Both the position numbers and the translations under genes were made by a program. Below are positions 1 to 11,722 of a stretch of DNA of 64,000 nt, piece after piece (position 1 is the first letter of the stretch; each line of letters begins with the position of its first letter). The stretch covers positions 20,786,901 through 20,850,900 of the forward strand of contig OY987299.1 in the NCBI GenBank assembly GCA_963920635.1, read 5' to 3'. Origin of the DNA: Pseudeuparius sepicola (Eukaryota > Arthropoda > Insecta > Coleoptera > Anthribidae). A model generated the notes under the pieces. The model was not told the origin of the DNA. It did not search any database and saw only the letters and a list, made by a program, of their open reading frames with translations.

Positions 1-765
1 CCAAACACTTTAAATTATTATAGAATATCGAACAATACTACTGGTGGTTTATTCTATAAACTTTTTCATGTGTTGTGTTTAGTGAATATTTACCAAATTA
101 ATTGGCATATTTAAGTCCTATTGATATATACACGATACAACGGCATAGGTTGGCATAAAACCTGTTAATATCAAACACCTCAAATAAGCAGTGGCGGATA
201 AGTAGGTAATTAGTGCATATTAGTATAATAGAAAAAAAAAAACGAATCGCCTTATGCAGAAGTTTATTGGGTTTTCTATACAAATTTTAATTGTAAAGAA
301 AATTATCCTCGCGGTTTTTTTACGTATGTGTTATGGTTTCGTGGCAAGTTTGATTTTTTATTTATTTCAAGATTTTTCTGAAAACTTAATTCAAAGATAG
401 AAAAAATGTGTACCTTAGATTGAACAAAGTAACTTTTTTCAAGAAACTGATCCGTTCAAAACCTTACTCTTCAAGATACAGAGCGTAACATAAATGGTGA
501 CTTCAAAAATATAGTTTTGAATGGTTAAGTTTATTGAAAAAAGTTACTTTGCTTAAGCTGAGAAACACATGTTTTTCTTCTTTGAATCTTACTTAAATAT
601 TTTCACTATATAATTTGGTAAATATTCAGTAAACACAACATATTTTAACTCCGTTTACCTTTCTTATTATGCCTCCAAATAAAAAAGTTTATAGAAGAAA
701 CTAGTAATTTTTTTCTATATTCTACTGATCCTATACTAGTTTCGATATTTAAAACTGAATCAACC
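1..765. repeat. Partial copy of a palindromic element (same family as 31919-33090)
   Basis: The stretch around 75-180 (tttaccaaattaattgg, then cataaaacctgttaatatc) matches the left arm at 32060-32160. The stretch from about 480 to 765, ending in aaaactgaatca, matches the right arm of the 31919-33090 hairpin. The right arm is shortened and the left terminus lies outside or at the edge of the window. No coding capacity is seen. This is an old, diverged copy. Confidence 0.6.
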
Positions 766-1585
766 CGTTATAGAGAGGCCTTTCAGATTCCAAAAATATG
801 AAAATATTCAGCATCTTTTTTTTTAGAAAAAATGCACTTTTACGTCATAGTAACAGCATAAACTAGAAACATAACTTCCAGCCCATAAATATACTATATT
901 TTCTGTGTTCCCACAACAGACGCCGTAAAACTGCGGATGATAGAGGCTGCACGCGAACGGCACTGACGTGTCGCCCAATTCGCTGTTTCAAAATAAGTAT
1001 AATACAAAGGTAAACTAGGTACCTACGTTTTCATAGAGTGAAGTAAGTTAATTAGGTAAACTAAAGAGAATCTCATCTTAGGATGATGAATCCTTTCACC
1101 AAAACATGATGGATGAAGCTTCATCTTCCTTAATAAATGATCAAGTTGCGAGTGTGTCGACACTTTGACCTTCCCCAGCGGCAATCAATCCAAAATGAGT
1201 TACCGTGTAAGCAATAAATTCGGATCTAAATATTTAACTAAATTTAGAAGATCTGCTGGAAGTCCTTGATAGATACCTCTCGGCTAGGAGCCAAACTCTG
1301 GAAACTTCATTAAAACGAAACCTCGAAACCTCTCTTAATGTATTATTCTTCCACCATCTCGGTGTGTTCGGGCCAATTATCTTAATAAAGTGGGAATACA
1401 AGGTGAGGTATCTAATAAAACGAAACTTTCTTAAAGTCGGCAGAAGTGGAAACGTAAAAATTTTATTGGGATAGAAGGCAGGTACAATGTCTAGAAACTG
1501 CGCAATTACACTTTCGCTGTAAAAGACTTTTAAGAAGTAAGTATCAAACAAAAAGTTTGTGCCCTTAGGGAACATTATACACAAG
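766..1585. other. Unassigned AT-rich stretch
   Basis: I recognise no gene, inverted repeat or known repeat here. A minus-strand open frame at 1234-1593 (119 codons) has no family resemblance or start context that I trust. Confidence 0.5.
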
Positions 1586-2814
1586 CTAGGCACGAGGCCA
1601 ACGATAAAGACAGGCCACGGCGCTAACGCATAATCGCGTAGTCACGTGACCAACTTAGTCCTATATAATAAATGGCATTTTTGGAGATAAGTAGAAAAAA
1701 CAAATTTCGTAACAATTTGGCAAGTTTTCTTTCATCTATTACATTATTGGTTTTGTGCATCCAAGCTTTCTATAATTGTTTTTTCAGCTGTTTTAGACCG
1801 GCACTGCACTCACAATATTTTGGCACATTCTCAAAAATTGTTAGGGCATCACCTTCCTTTAGCTTAGGTGATATTCTCTATAGGCATTTTCCTCCCCCAA
1901 CACATTTGTCCACTTTAATTGTTTCACTTTCTTGAAAATGTGTTAACCACACATACTTAAGGGTTTTTTAGAAATTGAATCTCAGTTGGGATTTGACGAA
2001 TCCATTTTTGGCGGAAATTTTCATCCCGAGGCAAAACAAATGTTTGTTATGGCGACACTTTCTTCCCGGCTTTTGTAATATGTATAAATATAATATAAAC
2101 AGACCCAATATTTGGTATTTAGGTTATTTTTTATGAAAAAAAAAATGAAAACTAACCTCAGTAGGTATACCTACTGTAAATATTGACGACGTCCCAGTTG
2201 ATCGGCAGCGTGGCCGAATAGGAATCGTATCAGGGCGTATGGGTTGACAACGAAAATCCTCGAGTACGTTACAACACTGATTTATTTCGCACAAGGTGAA
2301 TGGTGAATACAGTAAATACACAAACCCGAACGTGGTAAACGGGAACGGCTTCCAGCCACCCGGACCGTCTGAACTCGCGGATCTCCCGTAAGCAGTTCAC
2401 CCCTTTGTGTCTCAGGCTGCACTGTCCAATACTGTCCCATGTCCATAATAGTCCATTCCGTGTTCCCTATTCTGTGGTTCGGGGGAGAATTCCCCTTACA
2501 GCGCTCACGCGTCGCGTCGCGTCGGTGCGAGCGGCAGCGGCACCAATACTCTTGGACGGCACGACTCCCACCCAGACACCCAGAGGCCATAATAACACCT
2601 GGGCGGTTCCCCTCCGCCAGGACACACGCGCACTAGACACAAACTTGTTTCTAAAATAAAAACTAAGACGTTTAAAAACACTTTAAACATTGAAAACTTC
2701 TCAAAACCCAAGCTGCCGCTTTCAGTTATGTGACAAATGCCATGTAACGTCGGCTAAGATGGTCACGTGATTTTTGTGCGCCAGGGCCTGTCTTTATAGT
2801 AGGCCTTGAGCTAG
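1586..2814. mobile_element. DNA transposon with about 75-bp terminal inverted repeats, GC-rich core
   Basis: The left end (1586-1657) and the right end (2743-2814) are inverted copies. Both hold ATAAAGACAGGCC, a TGGCGC/CGGCGC block and CACGTGACCA before CTTAG. The termini start CTAG. No target duplication is clear, so the superfamily is left open. The interior changes composition: 2180-2640 is much richer in GC (with acgcgtcgcgtcgcgtcg), has an AATAAA on the minus strand near 2282, and may be a further nested insertion such as a solo LTR. That last point is a guess. Confidence 0.6.
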
Positions 2815-2818
2815 GCAG

Positions 2819-3430
2819 TGGTGCAATAGTATATTTCATTACGAATCTGGAAATAAAGATTTTTCCGTGCGCGCGTGACAAATTCCGAACACGGGAAGTC
2901 ATGCAAGCACGGAAAAATCTATTTCTGGACGTATAATGAACGATATTTTTTATTATACTTCTTTGAAAATGGAAACTTAAAACATTTTATCGGCATATTA
3001 TAATAAATTTAATTGACAAAAAATAAACAATGCAGACAATAAAGTGTTTGGTATGTATGATGCGTCTCCATGGTTACTCTCAAATTATTTCAAAGGTGCT
3101 TTGTTGTAAATTAGTTATTGTCAGATAAGGTAAATAAAACGTCAAAAATATTACAGAAATGTATCTAAATATTGAAACACTTACGAATTAAAATACAAAA
3201 TAGGTACATGTTAAATATCAGAGAGCATATAGAGTTTCTTACATTTAGTTTACCTTGCTGTATATTTCTATTTTAAAGCTATATATTCGATATTTTTATT
3301 CAACGCACGGAAAGTTTTTCCATGCGCTGTTTCCGTGCGCTAGCCCGAAAAACCACATCTTTCATTATTGCTAAAACAGATGAAAATAAGGTGTTTTCAA
3401 AGAAGTATAATAAAAAAACTTTTCCTACTC
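2819..3430. mobile_element. Palindromic MITE, copy 1 (AGTGCGGAAA family)
   Basis: It matches 34294-34919 on the same strand over nearly its whole length, with small differences. Inner inverted repeats TATTATACTTCTTTGAAAA / TTTTCAAAGAAGTATAATA lie at about 2952 and 3395. A second hairpin near 2848-2925 pairs two gatttttCCGTGC blocks. Its degenerate ends (agtggtgcaatagtat ... acttttcctact) correspond to AGTGCGGAAA...TTTTCCGCACT in copy 2. Confidence 0.7.
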
Positions 3431-4094
3431 AATACCTACACAATTATTATTAATAAAGAAAACATTATCCAAGGGCGTATCACTCAATTATGGTTTAAAA
3501 ATTTTAGTTGGCAATTCTAGGAGATCAGGATGTTTTTAAACCCTTATGGACCGCTCTCTCATACATAAATTATATCAAAAACAAGCAGGTTAAAAGCTGC
3601 ACCAGCACGCCGTGACCGTCGTAATTTACATGCTCTAATAGCATTTTAAGTGTGGCGCTTTATATACAGTTTGTTTTACATTGTTTAATATCAGCAGTTA
3701 GCTAGGTACTTATACCGGGTGATTCGGTTTTATAACTTTAAACCGTCACATACCGGTTGTTACAAAAAAGTACTTCAGTCCATTGAATACAGATTGATTA
3801 CGGGGTGATCCATCCATGATGTTAAAAAAATTTAACCAAAGGTGGAAAAAATGGCTTAATACGAAACCGTTAATACGAAAGTTCTCTGATTCTCCGGCAT
3901 AGGCATGTAAGCAACGCCGTTGGGAGCATCCAGCGACCAATAGCGCGCGAAACTATGACGGAAGAAATGAAACTTCAGGCTATCATCCATAGAGGGCGGT
4001 ATGTAACGAGTCAATAACTTTGCATTAGAGTGACATGTAGCAGTGATTAATAGCATTCTAATCAGTACACATGGAGGTTACAGCAGCATACGTT
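3431..4094. other. Unassigned sequence
   Basis: There is a CGGGTGATTC motif at about 3716, and GAATCACCCTG occurs in reverse near 4879. The pair could be the ends of one very degraded TA-type element, but only about ten bases match. No gene is seen. Confidence 0.35.
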
Positions 4095-4399
4095 GTCCTC
4101 CTTTTGACTTTTTGCGCAAGTAAATTTGAAGTGAAATGAACATGAAGTGATCTGATAGTGAAATGTACGACCACGTTACCTATAATCTAACCCTGGAATG
4201 AATTTTTCAATATTTTTCACCACCTTAACCCCAGAAACACTCAAAACCAACACAAATTACATAAAAATCGATTTGCTGCGTAAACTGATCACTTCATAAT
4301 CAACTGAACATTTGTAAAAGGAACACTCGATGTCAGCTGATGTGATCTTATAGTGATTCGGAATCGATTTGAGATTACTTAAAACTGTAAAAGGAGGAC
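4095..4399. mobile_element. Candidate short MITE
   Basis: GTCCTCCTTTTGAC at 4095 is mirrored by GTAAAAGGAGGAC at about 4387-4399. The subterminal regions share gaagtgatc-type words in opposite orientation. No unambiguous target duplication is visible; a TA lies a few bases outside each end. Confidence 0.4.
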
Positions 4400-5180
4400 G
4401 GCTATAGTCGCTTGAATACAATGTAGTCTGATACCTATGTTCTCAATACTATAATAGCACTGGTATAGTTTAGAACTTAGAACATTTAGGCCAGTAATCA
4501 CGACAAAAACGTGCGATAGTGCTGTTGCCGTGCCGGCAGCACTTTTTTGGTGGAATTTAAAAACCGTTAGTAAATGTTTGTGCCACTAAGTGCTGGTGCT
4601 TGTTTCAAGTATTTTAACGCTTGCCCTTTATAGAATCAAGACAGCACCTCGAACAACAACATAAAGGTATGTTTTTATTTCTTCCGTTTACCTTTCGACA
4701 TTAGAAAATAAGATTGAATACCTAACGTAATGTGAACACATGGCTCTCCAGAGGTCACCTTGACCGTGTCCTTTCAATCAGGGGCGTCGAGTTGCCCTAT
4801 GTTTTATACTACTCAGATTTTTTTTGTATTTTCCTTTTTAGTGGTCTTCCCCCACTAAGTGCTTAAATCATGACTATGAATCACCCTGTGTGCTAAAATC
4901 ATTTGACTTTTTTATGTTATTTCTCATTCTCTAGTCTTCTACTTGAAAATACAGGGTGTATAAAGTTATAAAAAAATTATATAAATTACTCCTGTATTTT
5001 TAAGCTATTTGCGGATTTTTGAGCCTTGAAAACTTTTCGCTTATTATAATATATTGTTTACACCTTATTTGGCTATTGGTATTTTTTTTTTTTAATTTTA
5101 TGGTATGACTTTTCGCTTAGTGTAATTTGGTAACCTAACCCTTATTCGAGAAATACAGTTTTTAAACTAATAGACGTAGG
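4400..5180. other. Unassigned AT-rich stretch
   Basis: No gene, RNA or repeat structure is recognised. It includes the possible right end (caccctgtgtg, about 4882) of the degraded element noted at 3431-4094. Confidence 0.4.
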
Positions 5181-5182
5181 TA

Positions 5183-6395
5183 CAGCGTGTTCCAAATAGT
5201 TTGTCCTACCCCCTGGATCTCAGGAACCGTAAGAGATACGAAAAAAACTGGAATACAAAAGTTGTAAGGTTCGCTTAATTGTAAAATTGGCTATATTGTA
5301 TAAAATTATTTCTTGATTTTGAATCAGATGAAATATAATATCAAATTTTGATTTTTGCCCGTGAAATATAGGACCTAATGTGCGTCTACACAACATACCA
5401 CACCAGACGTGCATAGATTTGTGCCCTTATTTTTTTTATTTTTTTATGGCTTTAAACTTATCATTTGGTTACGAGATATACTAACTGCATTACCGTCCAG
5501 GGAAGGCATATCGAAAACTTATTGTAAATATAATTTTTTGTTTCTGTTTTATCGATTAAGAAAATATAAATATTTATTCCTGTTGCCCGTGAAAGCCTTC
5601 TTTTTATTTCATATCCTAATCACTAATGTAAAGAAAGCTACCTTTAGAGTGTGACAAGCTGTATGCGGGTATAGGAATTTTACTGTATTATTTCTAATTA
5701 TTTCTATTATCTAAAATGACAATTATTTCTGCCACTGTCTGGAAAAATAATTATGGCTTGCTTGATAAAACCTTCTCACCAGAATTAAAAATGCAAAGAA
5801 ATTTTCTTAAATACTAAATATCTCGAAAACGGGTAGTTTTTGGTATAGAATGTTATTTACATAAAATGTGGGGCTTGGACGCCGGCATCCAACAAGCTTT
5901 AGAAATATGGGTCATTCCATTTAAAATTATTTGAAATTATCTGAATTTGAGAGCCTGTTATGAACACACTGTATATACAAAAACCAATTTCGATATACCA
6001 CACCACACACGGTTGTGCTATCATACTTCGGCTAAAATATATCTTTGATATCTATTAAAATAAAGATACAGCATTCAGTTTCCATAACCTCCACGAAGTC
6101 CCTAAATTCCAAGAAAAATTCGATATCTTGGCAACGCTGCATCCAAAATAAAAAACAAAAAAAGGTTCTGTAGCAAATTTCATGGAGAATGCAAATGTTC
6201 CAAAGGATTAATGCAATTGTCAAAATCTAAATATTTTATTTTTGTCCTGTAAATACGAATAGCCTTGTATATGTGAAAATAAAAGAGAGGTTACGTCCAC
6301 TGCGAACCTTACAATTTTTGTATTCAAGTTTTTTTCTTATCTCTTACGGTTCCTGAGATCCAAGGGGTAGGACACAAACTATTTGGGACACGCTG
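5183..6395. mobile_element. TA-flanked foldback element (CAGCGTGTTCC ends)
   Basis: Terminal inverted repeats of about 95 bp: the left begins CAGCGTGTTCCAAATAGTTT and the right ends AAACTATTTGGGACACGCTG. Both continue through a block reading ctcaggaaccgtaagagata. TA lies on both sides (5181-5182, 6396-6397). The interior shows no convincing protein. CAG ends plus TA indicate a non-autonomous Tc1/mariner-type element. Confidence 0.8.
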
Positions 6396-6397
6396 TA

Positions 6398-6867
6398 CAG
6401 GGTGTTCTTGTATATTTTGACCCACCCCTAGAGCCTATATTTTTCGAGTTAGAAAAAAATTACTTAAATAAAAGTTGTATGTTTTTTTCTAAACCGCTAG
6501 GATCTGTTACTAGATAAAACAAATGAGCGTTGCAGATTTATGAAAAAATATAAACTTACTTTTTTTAATGGAACACCATGTATATTTGTGGATTTTTGAA
6601 TTATACGCCTGTTTCCGATTCCAACAATATAAATATGTTATATGTTTGCTCTAAGCATTCGCATAACATTCCAAATTGCAGATAAATACGATCTTTATAT
6701 TTACAAGGTTGCCATGGAAAAACATTTCAACTTAGGCAAGGGCATTCCTGTCAATCCATTATTTTTGGGACACTACTTGGTACCCTACAGCTTTCATTTA
6801 AGTAATTTTTTTCTAATTCGAAAAATAGAGGCTTTAGGGGTGGGTCAAAATATACGGGAACACCCTG
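6398..6867. mobile_element. TA-type foldback MITE, copy 1 (GACCCACCCCTAGAGCC family)
   Basis: The ends are CAGGGTGTTCTTGTATATTT and, inverted, the block ending GGGAACACCCTG. The inverted repeat runs about 85 bp. The same element recurs at 46071-46544. The left TA (6396-6397) is also the right TA of the neighbouring element; the right TA has decayed to TG. Confidence 0.85.
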
Positions 6868-6869
6868 TG

Positions 6870-7439
6870 CATGGCGAGAAGCTGGAGCCGAATGTAATTT
6901 GCCTAACCTAAATTGAGAAATTGTCAACTTCTTTGCTTTCTATATTTTTCATCTTCAACCTTTTGCGCGCAAAAATATATATCCAAGACTCAACCCACCC
7001 GCTGCATGTTTTAAGCTCCACTCTCCGGATTAATCCGACAAATCGTCTTAAAATCAGTTATCCGCGGAAGAGTCGAAACTCATTGTTTAATGACGTAACT
7101 TCCGGTGCACCTCGTTAAGTGCAAATTACGGATCGGCCGGATTAAAGTCACGATTTACGGCGACCTCCGGCCGCGTGTCCCGTCCGGACGCTTGTTAGCC
7201 GGAAGCCGTAGCTACATCACAGTATAACCAGTAGCCCGACTCTCTGGAAAATTTTCAGACGCCCGCGCTTCTACTAGCTTCGATTCAGGTTGCCTTCAGC
7301 TCGCAGAGTGCTCTGTAACCACCGTATAATACATAACTATATTATAGTCCTTGAACTTTCCCGTCTAACAACAGTCCACACAGCGGGGGAGCAAAAATAG
7401 AATGCGGGAGACACAGAAGGAAGCAGTCCGTCCTCGTCG
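6870..7439. other. GC-richer single-copy island (part 1), homeodomain-type sites
   Basis: After an AT-rich lead-in, 7020-7439 is rich in CpG and matches no repeat in the window. It holds GGATTAATCC at 7027-7036, two overlapping sites of the kind bound by K50 homeodomains (Otx/Bicoid/Goosecoid), and another GGATTA at 7139-7144. It continues after the hAT insertion at 9003-9046. A conserved enhancer is plausible but unproven. Confidence 0.3.
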
Positions 7440-9002
7440 CAGGGGCGGATTTAGGCGTGGGCTTTATGGGCTACAGCCCAGGGCCCCTTTCACACAAGGG
7501 GCCCCGCCAGCCCCGGCCTCACCGCGGTGAAAATTAAAAAAAAAAAAACGTAAACGTCCCAGTGCCTGCCACATTGCCTAAACCTGACACAATTAAAAAA
7601 ATAAGGTAATAAGCAAATATAAATCAATTCTATTGAAATGTTTATGTCTTGATCTCTCTATTTTTACTGACTTTTCAATTTATAGCGAAGTTATATTCAT
7701 TGTAGTTTCTTTAGCAAAATTAAGTAAGATAATAATTTAGAACTATTTTATGTTTTTAAAGATTTTGGTTGGGGTGTCATGTTATGTGTGTGCTAAGCCA
7801 ATGCCTGACGTAGGTGTCAGTCCATGGTAAAATCACACAAGTCATGCAAAAATGATCTCTAAAGTCTCTAACAAAAAACCTTATAATGGTGTACAAATTT
7901 CGCGTCAATGGGTTAAATATATTTCCAATGCCTAACACCCCCGTCATCCATTGGCTATACAATTGGCACTGACTATATGGCAAACTTCGGACGTTGGGTG
8001 ATCAGTCAACGCTTCGCAGTTCTGTCTTCGTCTTCAAGAGCATCAGAACATGTATAGATTTGTCACTCAACGATTCAGAGCCATGTCTTTTTTCTTGTCG
8101 AAAGCGCTGAACAGGACCAATAACTACTACTACGATCTTTACAAGTTTACAATGTCAAAATAAATGAGATTAAAACAGTATTTTTAGAAGAAAAAAAAAG
8201 AGAAATATAGGGAGAAGGAAAGATGGAGGGGAAGACAAAAACAATAAATAGAAAACAGATAGAAAATATTAAATGAGAAAAAAAAAACAGTTGGAGTTAA
8301 ATAACATGGGAATACATTTACGAGAATCAATATTATCATAGAAAAATAAAAGAAATAGGTAAATAAAAGCGAACATTATTTTTAATAACAACTGTGAACT
8401 GCGAAAATCCAAAGCTTTCTACGCAAGAATAAGTTAGTATATGTTCCATAAATGAGAATGTATGAATAAATAAATATTTCTACATACAAAAACACTTGTG
8501 TTTTCCTTTTTAAAAATTGGTGTGACAATTTTTATAGGGTGTCAGGTTTTGGGCTTATCAGATTCAGGCTATAAGGGTCTAGTCAAAAATCGCTGTCAGT
8601 TACTGGATAAAAAAATATAAAATTTAAAATTTTGTTTACAAAAAATATATTGCAGATTTGATTTGGGCTGTTGGTAATTATTTCCAGTGATGTATAATAA
8701 ATCAATCCTTAATTAAGGTGTCAGGCACTGGTAAGTTTACGTTACCCACAAAAAATTGTGGGCCCTGCTGCCATCTATACCCCGTCAATCGTACCTATAT
8801 CAGTTTGAGGTTATTATTTGCTTCTTTAGTCTTGAGAAACGCTTCGCTTGAATCAACTGATCTTTCGTTTTGGTGAAGTCTGAAGTATTAATTTATACAT
8901 TTTTTGAAGAAGAAAAAGCAGGTTTTTGATTACCGAAACAAACGAAGGGGGCCCATATAATAGTGTTAGCCCAGGGCCCCCAAAACTTACGGTCCGCCCC
9001 TG
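7440..9002. mobile_element. Non-autonomous hAT element, 8-bp target duplication CCTCGTCG
   Basis: The ends are CAGGGGCGGA and, inverted, TCCGCCCCTG. Subterminal cccagggccccc blocks lie on both sides. A perfect 8-bp direct repeat CCTCGTCG lies at 7432-7439 and 9003-9010. CAGGGGCGGA termini with an 8-bp duplication are typical of the hAT superfamily. The 1.56-kb interior is AT-rich with no transposase remnant, so it must depend on another copy to move. Confidence 0.9.
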
Positions 9003-9300
9003 CCTCGTCGTCTTCACCGTTATCTCCCGCCGACTAGACACTAGACTATTGGGAATTCAAGCTTAGCGATACGCCACCTGGTGGCCAAATGTAGAACAAA
9101 TATCTCGATGACATTCGTTATTTCCTATCCCAAGTGTTTACATTTGCCGGCCGTGAACTTCACCATTTTTATCACATTTTTATAGTTATTTTTCTGTTGA
9201 GCTGTGTGTTACATCTTTGTTTATTGTTATTAAATTGAATATCTATGCGAGAGGACGTTGGTTTCACCTGGATAGTACAAAGAAGACCAAACTAAGGAAC

Positions 9301-9402
9301 ATGGCTTATAACAACGGTTATTGTGTGCTCCCGTGCCAAAAAGAATACTGAGAGAAAGTTAAGCTATATGCGTTTCCTAGGAAAAACCCAGGAAAAGTTT
9401 AT
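9301..9402 (+). pseudogene. THAP-like N-terminal fragment
   Basis: Reading from ATG at 9301 the frame gives MAYNNGYCVLPCQKEY, one stop, then EKVKLYAFPRKNPGKVYV. A C-x3-C pair followed by an FP dipeptide is the usual layout of the first half of a THAP zinc finger (C-x2-4-C-x35-53-C-x2-H). The frame is then cut by the element at 9411. No clear continuation of the finger is found beyond the right target duplication at 11798, so the C-x2-H half is missing or on another exon. The position just inside the outer inverted repeat fits the start of a transposase. The in-frame stop and the insertion make it dead. It could be chance similarity; confidence is moderate. Confidence 0.4.
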
Positions 9403-9606
9403 GTTTAGACTAGAGGCCCTGTATGACACGAAAAGTGACAGTTATTCGTTTTAGCAGAGGTTGGACAACAGATTTTGGCAGATCTAGTAACATTGTTTTT
9501 ATTATATTCTTATCTTGGCGGGTGCCAGTTTGTCAACAAACTGTCGACAAATTTATTGAGCGTGCTCAATTTCTTTTGCAAAAAGGAATGTTAACAGTTA
9601 AAAATA

Positions 9607-10941
9607 ACATCTTGTGTAATAAGAAACTGCAAGAATTCTGAGCAGGATGAATTTTTCTTAACACCATTTCCAAAAAGCGCAGAAGAACGAGCACGATGGT
9701 GCAAATGAAATACCCTAACATGAGAGTTGGAAATGATACGAAAATTTGCGAGGTAAGTAAATTTAATTACAAAGTATCTCTAGTTCCTTTTTATTTTTTG
9801 TTTGATCTGTGATTTTAATCTGCAGAATAATTTTCTTAATCTGCATCAGCAACATAACATAAGATACCTAAATTAATACCTATTAAATATTAGTACCTAT
9901 TTGTTTTCAATAAAAGTCCATAAGGTTATACAAACCCCTTATTAGAATTCTTATGAAAATTTCCCAATGTTAAAGAGATAAAATTAAAATGTTTGCCCTT
10001 CAAGGAGGTAAAACCTGTTAGGTATATTTACTGGACCGGGATAGGCATTTTCCGTTTTATGGAATAATAAAAATGTAAGTATATGTATATGGATATATTA
10101 GATAAGTTGTGCGTGACAACTTTGGATTGGTTTATAAGTAATATTTTGTTACTGCGTAAAGGAAATTTTTCTACTACAAAATTCTCATAACGAGGAGACG
10201 TATTCCAGAAAACTATACAGGATCTTCCTCATCAAAACTTCCACCTCCATAATTTTTTGACCTATTTTGTTAATTTTCGTTGCTTCTCGAAAGAAGAAAA
10301 CTAAAAAATACGAAAAAAGTTGTTTGCAATTAGAAAATTCTTCCTATCGTGAAATTTGGAAAGAGAGTGTAATATGTAATTCGTAAATACTTGTTCTAAT
10401 ACATTTTTTCGAAACCTCCTATAGGAAAAAAAGCCACGAATAAATAGCAATAAAATACTTACAAAATCTTACTTCTAAGGATATTTTAGAATTTATAATA
10501 ACTGTTAGAGAGAGGCAGTTTTGAAGGAGCTTTATTTTACACCAAGACCAACAAAATTGGACAAAAAAGAAGTTAACACGGGTGGGAATATAAAGAACCC
10601 TTTTTGTGTAGTCAGTTAAATGTGTGAGCTTATATTCCATTACAAATTTCTTGCTGATAAAAAAATAGCATTTGATGGCAGCGTTTTATTATGTTTAGGT
10701 AGCTTAAATTTATAATTCTTTAACTTTCACAGGTTCACTTCTCCGACATGGAGAAGAGTGTCAGGTTGTGCTGAAGAAAGGATCATCTATTGCAACGTTT
10801 GATGAACGTGACTTTAGCAAGAAGGAACCATTATTAAATATGTATAAATTTGTGAGAACTTGTACTAGTTTGATTTTTCCTATTTACTTGCAATATATCT
10901 TTGAAAACAAAAATACTGTTGTCTTCTTTATTGAAATGTAG
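9607..10941 (+). pseudogene. THAP zinc-finger transposase remnant, two exons
   Basis: Exon 1 (about 9607-9752) reads SCVIRNCKNS, then FFLTPFPKSAEERARW, then after a one-base frameshift at about 9703 NMRVGNDTKICE. A consensus donor GAG|gtaagt follows at 9752/9753. The acceptor tttcacag ends at 10732, and exon 2 opens VHFSDMEK. After another frameshift it gives VVLKKGSSIATFDE, ending at a stop at 10939-10941. Joined, this shows every THAP hallmark: C-x4-C, 39 residues, C-x2-H followed by F, the FP dipeptide and the conserved W. THAP fingers bind DNA and sit at the N-terminus of P-type and some hAT transposases. The intron (9753-10732) splits the finger exactly between C-E and V-H, in phase 0. 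No start codon is in frame immediately upstream. The two frameshifts make it a pseudogene unless they are assembly errors. Confidence 0.75.
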
Positions 10942-11700
10942 ATGATCTCTCTTGCATTAAAAAGTTATTAACTTTTATTTTACAAAAAAAAGAATGAGAG
11001 ACGAATATATCGATATTAAATACCTAGGTACTCATTTTTTTATTCAGCCTAATTCCTATTATTAGTGGTTGATTCATATTACCAAAACAAACTTTCCAAC
11101 TTTTTGTTATGTACAAATTTCAGTATTAATTGTCTTAAAATTATGATGGTAGGTATAAGAAGAGAGTTTGAAGAAACGAAACCATACAGTAAAACCAGTT
11201 AAAAGACCTTTTTTATTTTTAAATAAAAGTAATAAAAATTATTATTGCAGCTACGATTCCTATTGAAGAAATATTCGAAAGTTTGGTTAGTTGGTATGCT
11301 AGAACCTTGTTTAATTTTATGTACATACCTATCTACATTACCTACCACCCTCCTACAAAAATTTAATAAATGTTTTTATCCTGATATCCTAAAATTGCTG
11401 TTTTTTGGAACAAATTATATGTTTCTTCACTTTTCCATTCAAACTTCAATAATAATTATTATTAGTGAAGCTTTGCAAATAACATACTACTACCTAACCT
11501 ATTTACCTATTTATTGGTTTTATCTACATTTTTATACATTTTAAACTGTGCCCTCATCTACCTACGCTTATGGCAGCTAACTGTCGTTAGTTTAACCTTA
11601 AAATCAAATTTTGATACATCTTGCTGCTAGGGGAATGCTAGAAAGAGCGAAAAAATATATGTCTGTTGCACAAAATGAATTTCATAGGGAAAATAAGACC
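10942..11700. other. 3' part of the THAP element, no recognisable coding
   Basis: AT-rich sequence between the THAP remnant and the right inverted repeat. A 99-codon open frame at 11245-11544 is low-complexity and hydrophobic, and I see no transposase motif in it. Confidence 0.4.
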
Positions 11701-11706
11701 CTCGTC

Positions 11707-11722
11707 AGAGAGAGAGAGAGAG
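11707..11722. repeat. (AG)n microsatellite
   Basis: Eight AG units just inside the right inverted repeat of the THAP element. Confidence 0.9.

Noticed and set aside
1745..1930. Minus-strand EENAYREYH / KLKEGDALTIFENV fragments as a PIF/Harbinger transposase
   Set aside because: Two short pieces in different frames with a stop between; the resemblance is too weak to call.
2282..2659. Overlapping Arg-rich frames on both strands as genes
   Set aside because: High GC removes stop codons by chance; there is no domain and the region lies inside an inverted-repeat element.
3713..4893. One TA-type element bounded by CGGGTGATTC and GAATCACCCTG
   Set aside because: Only about ten bases match and no arm pairing follows.
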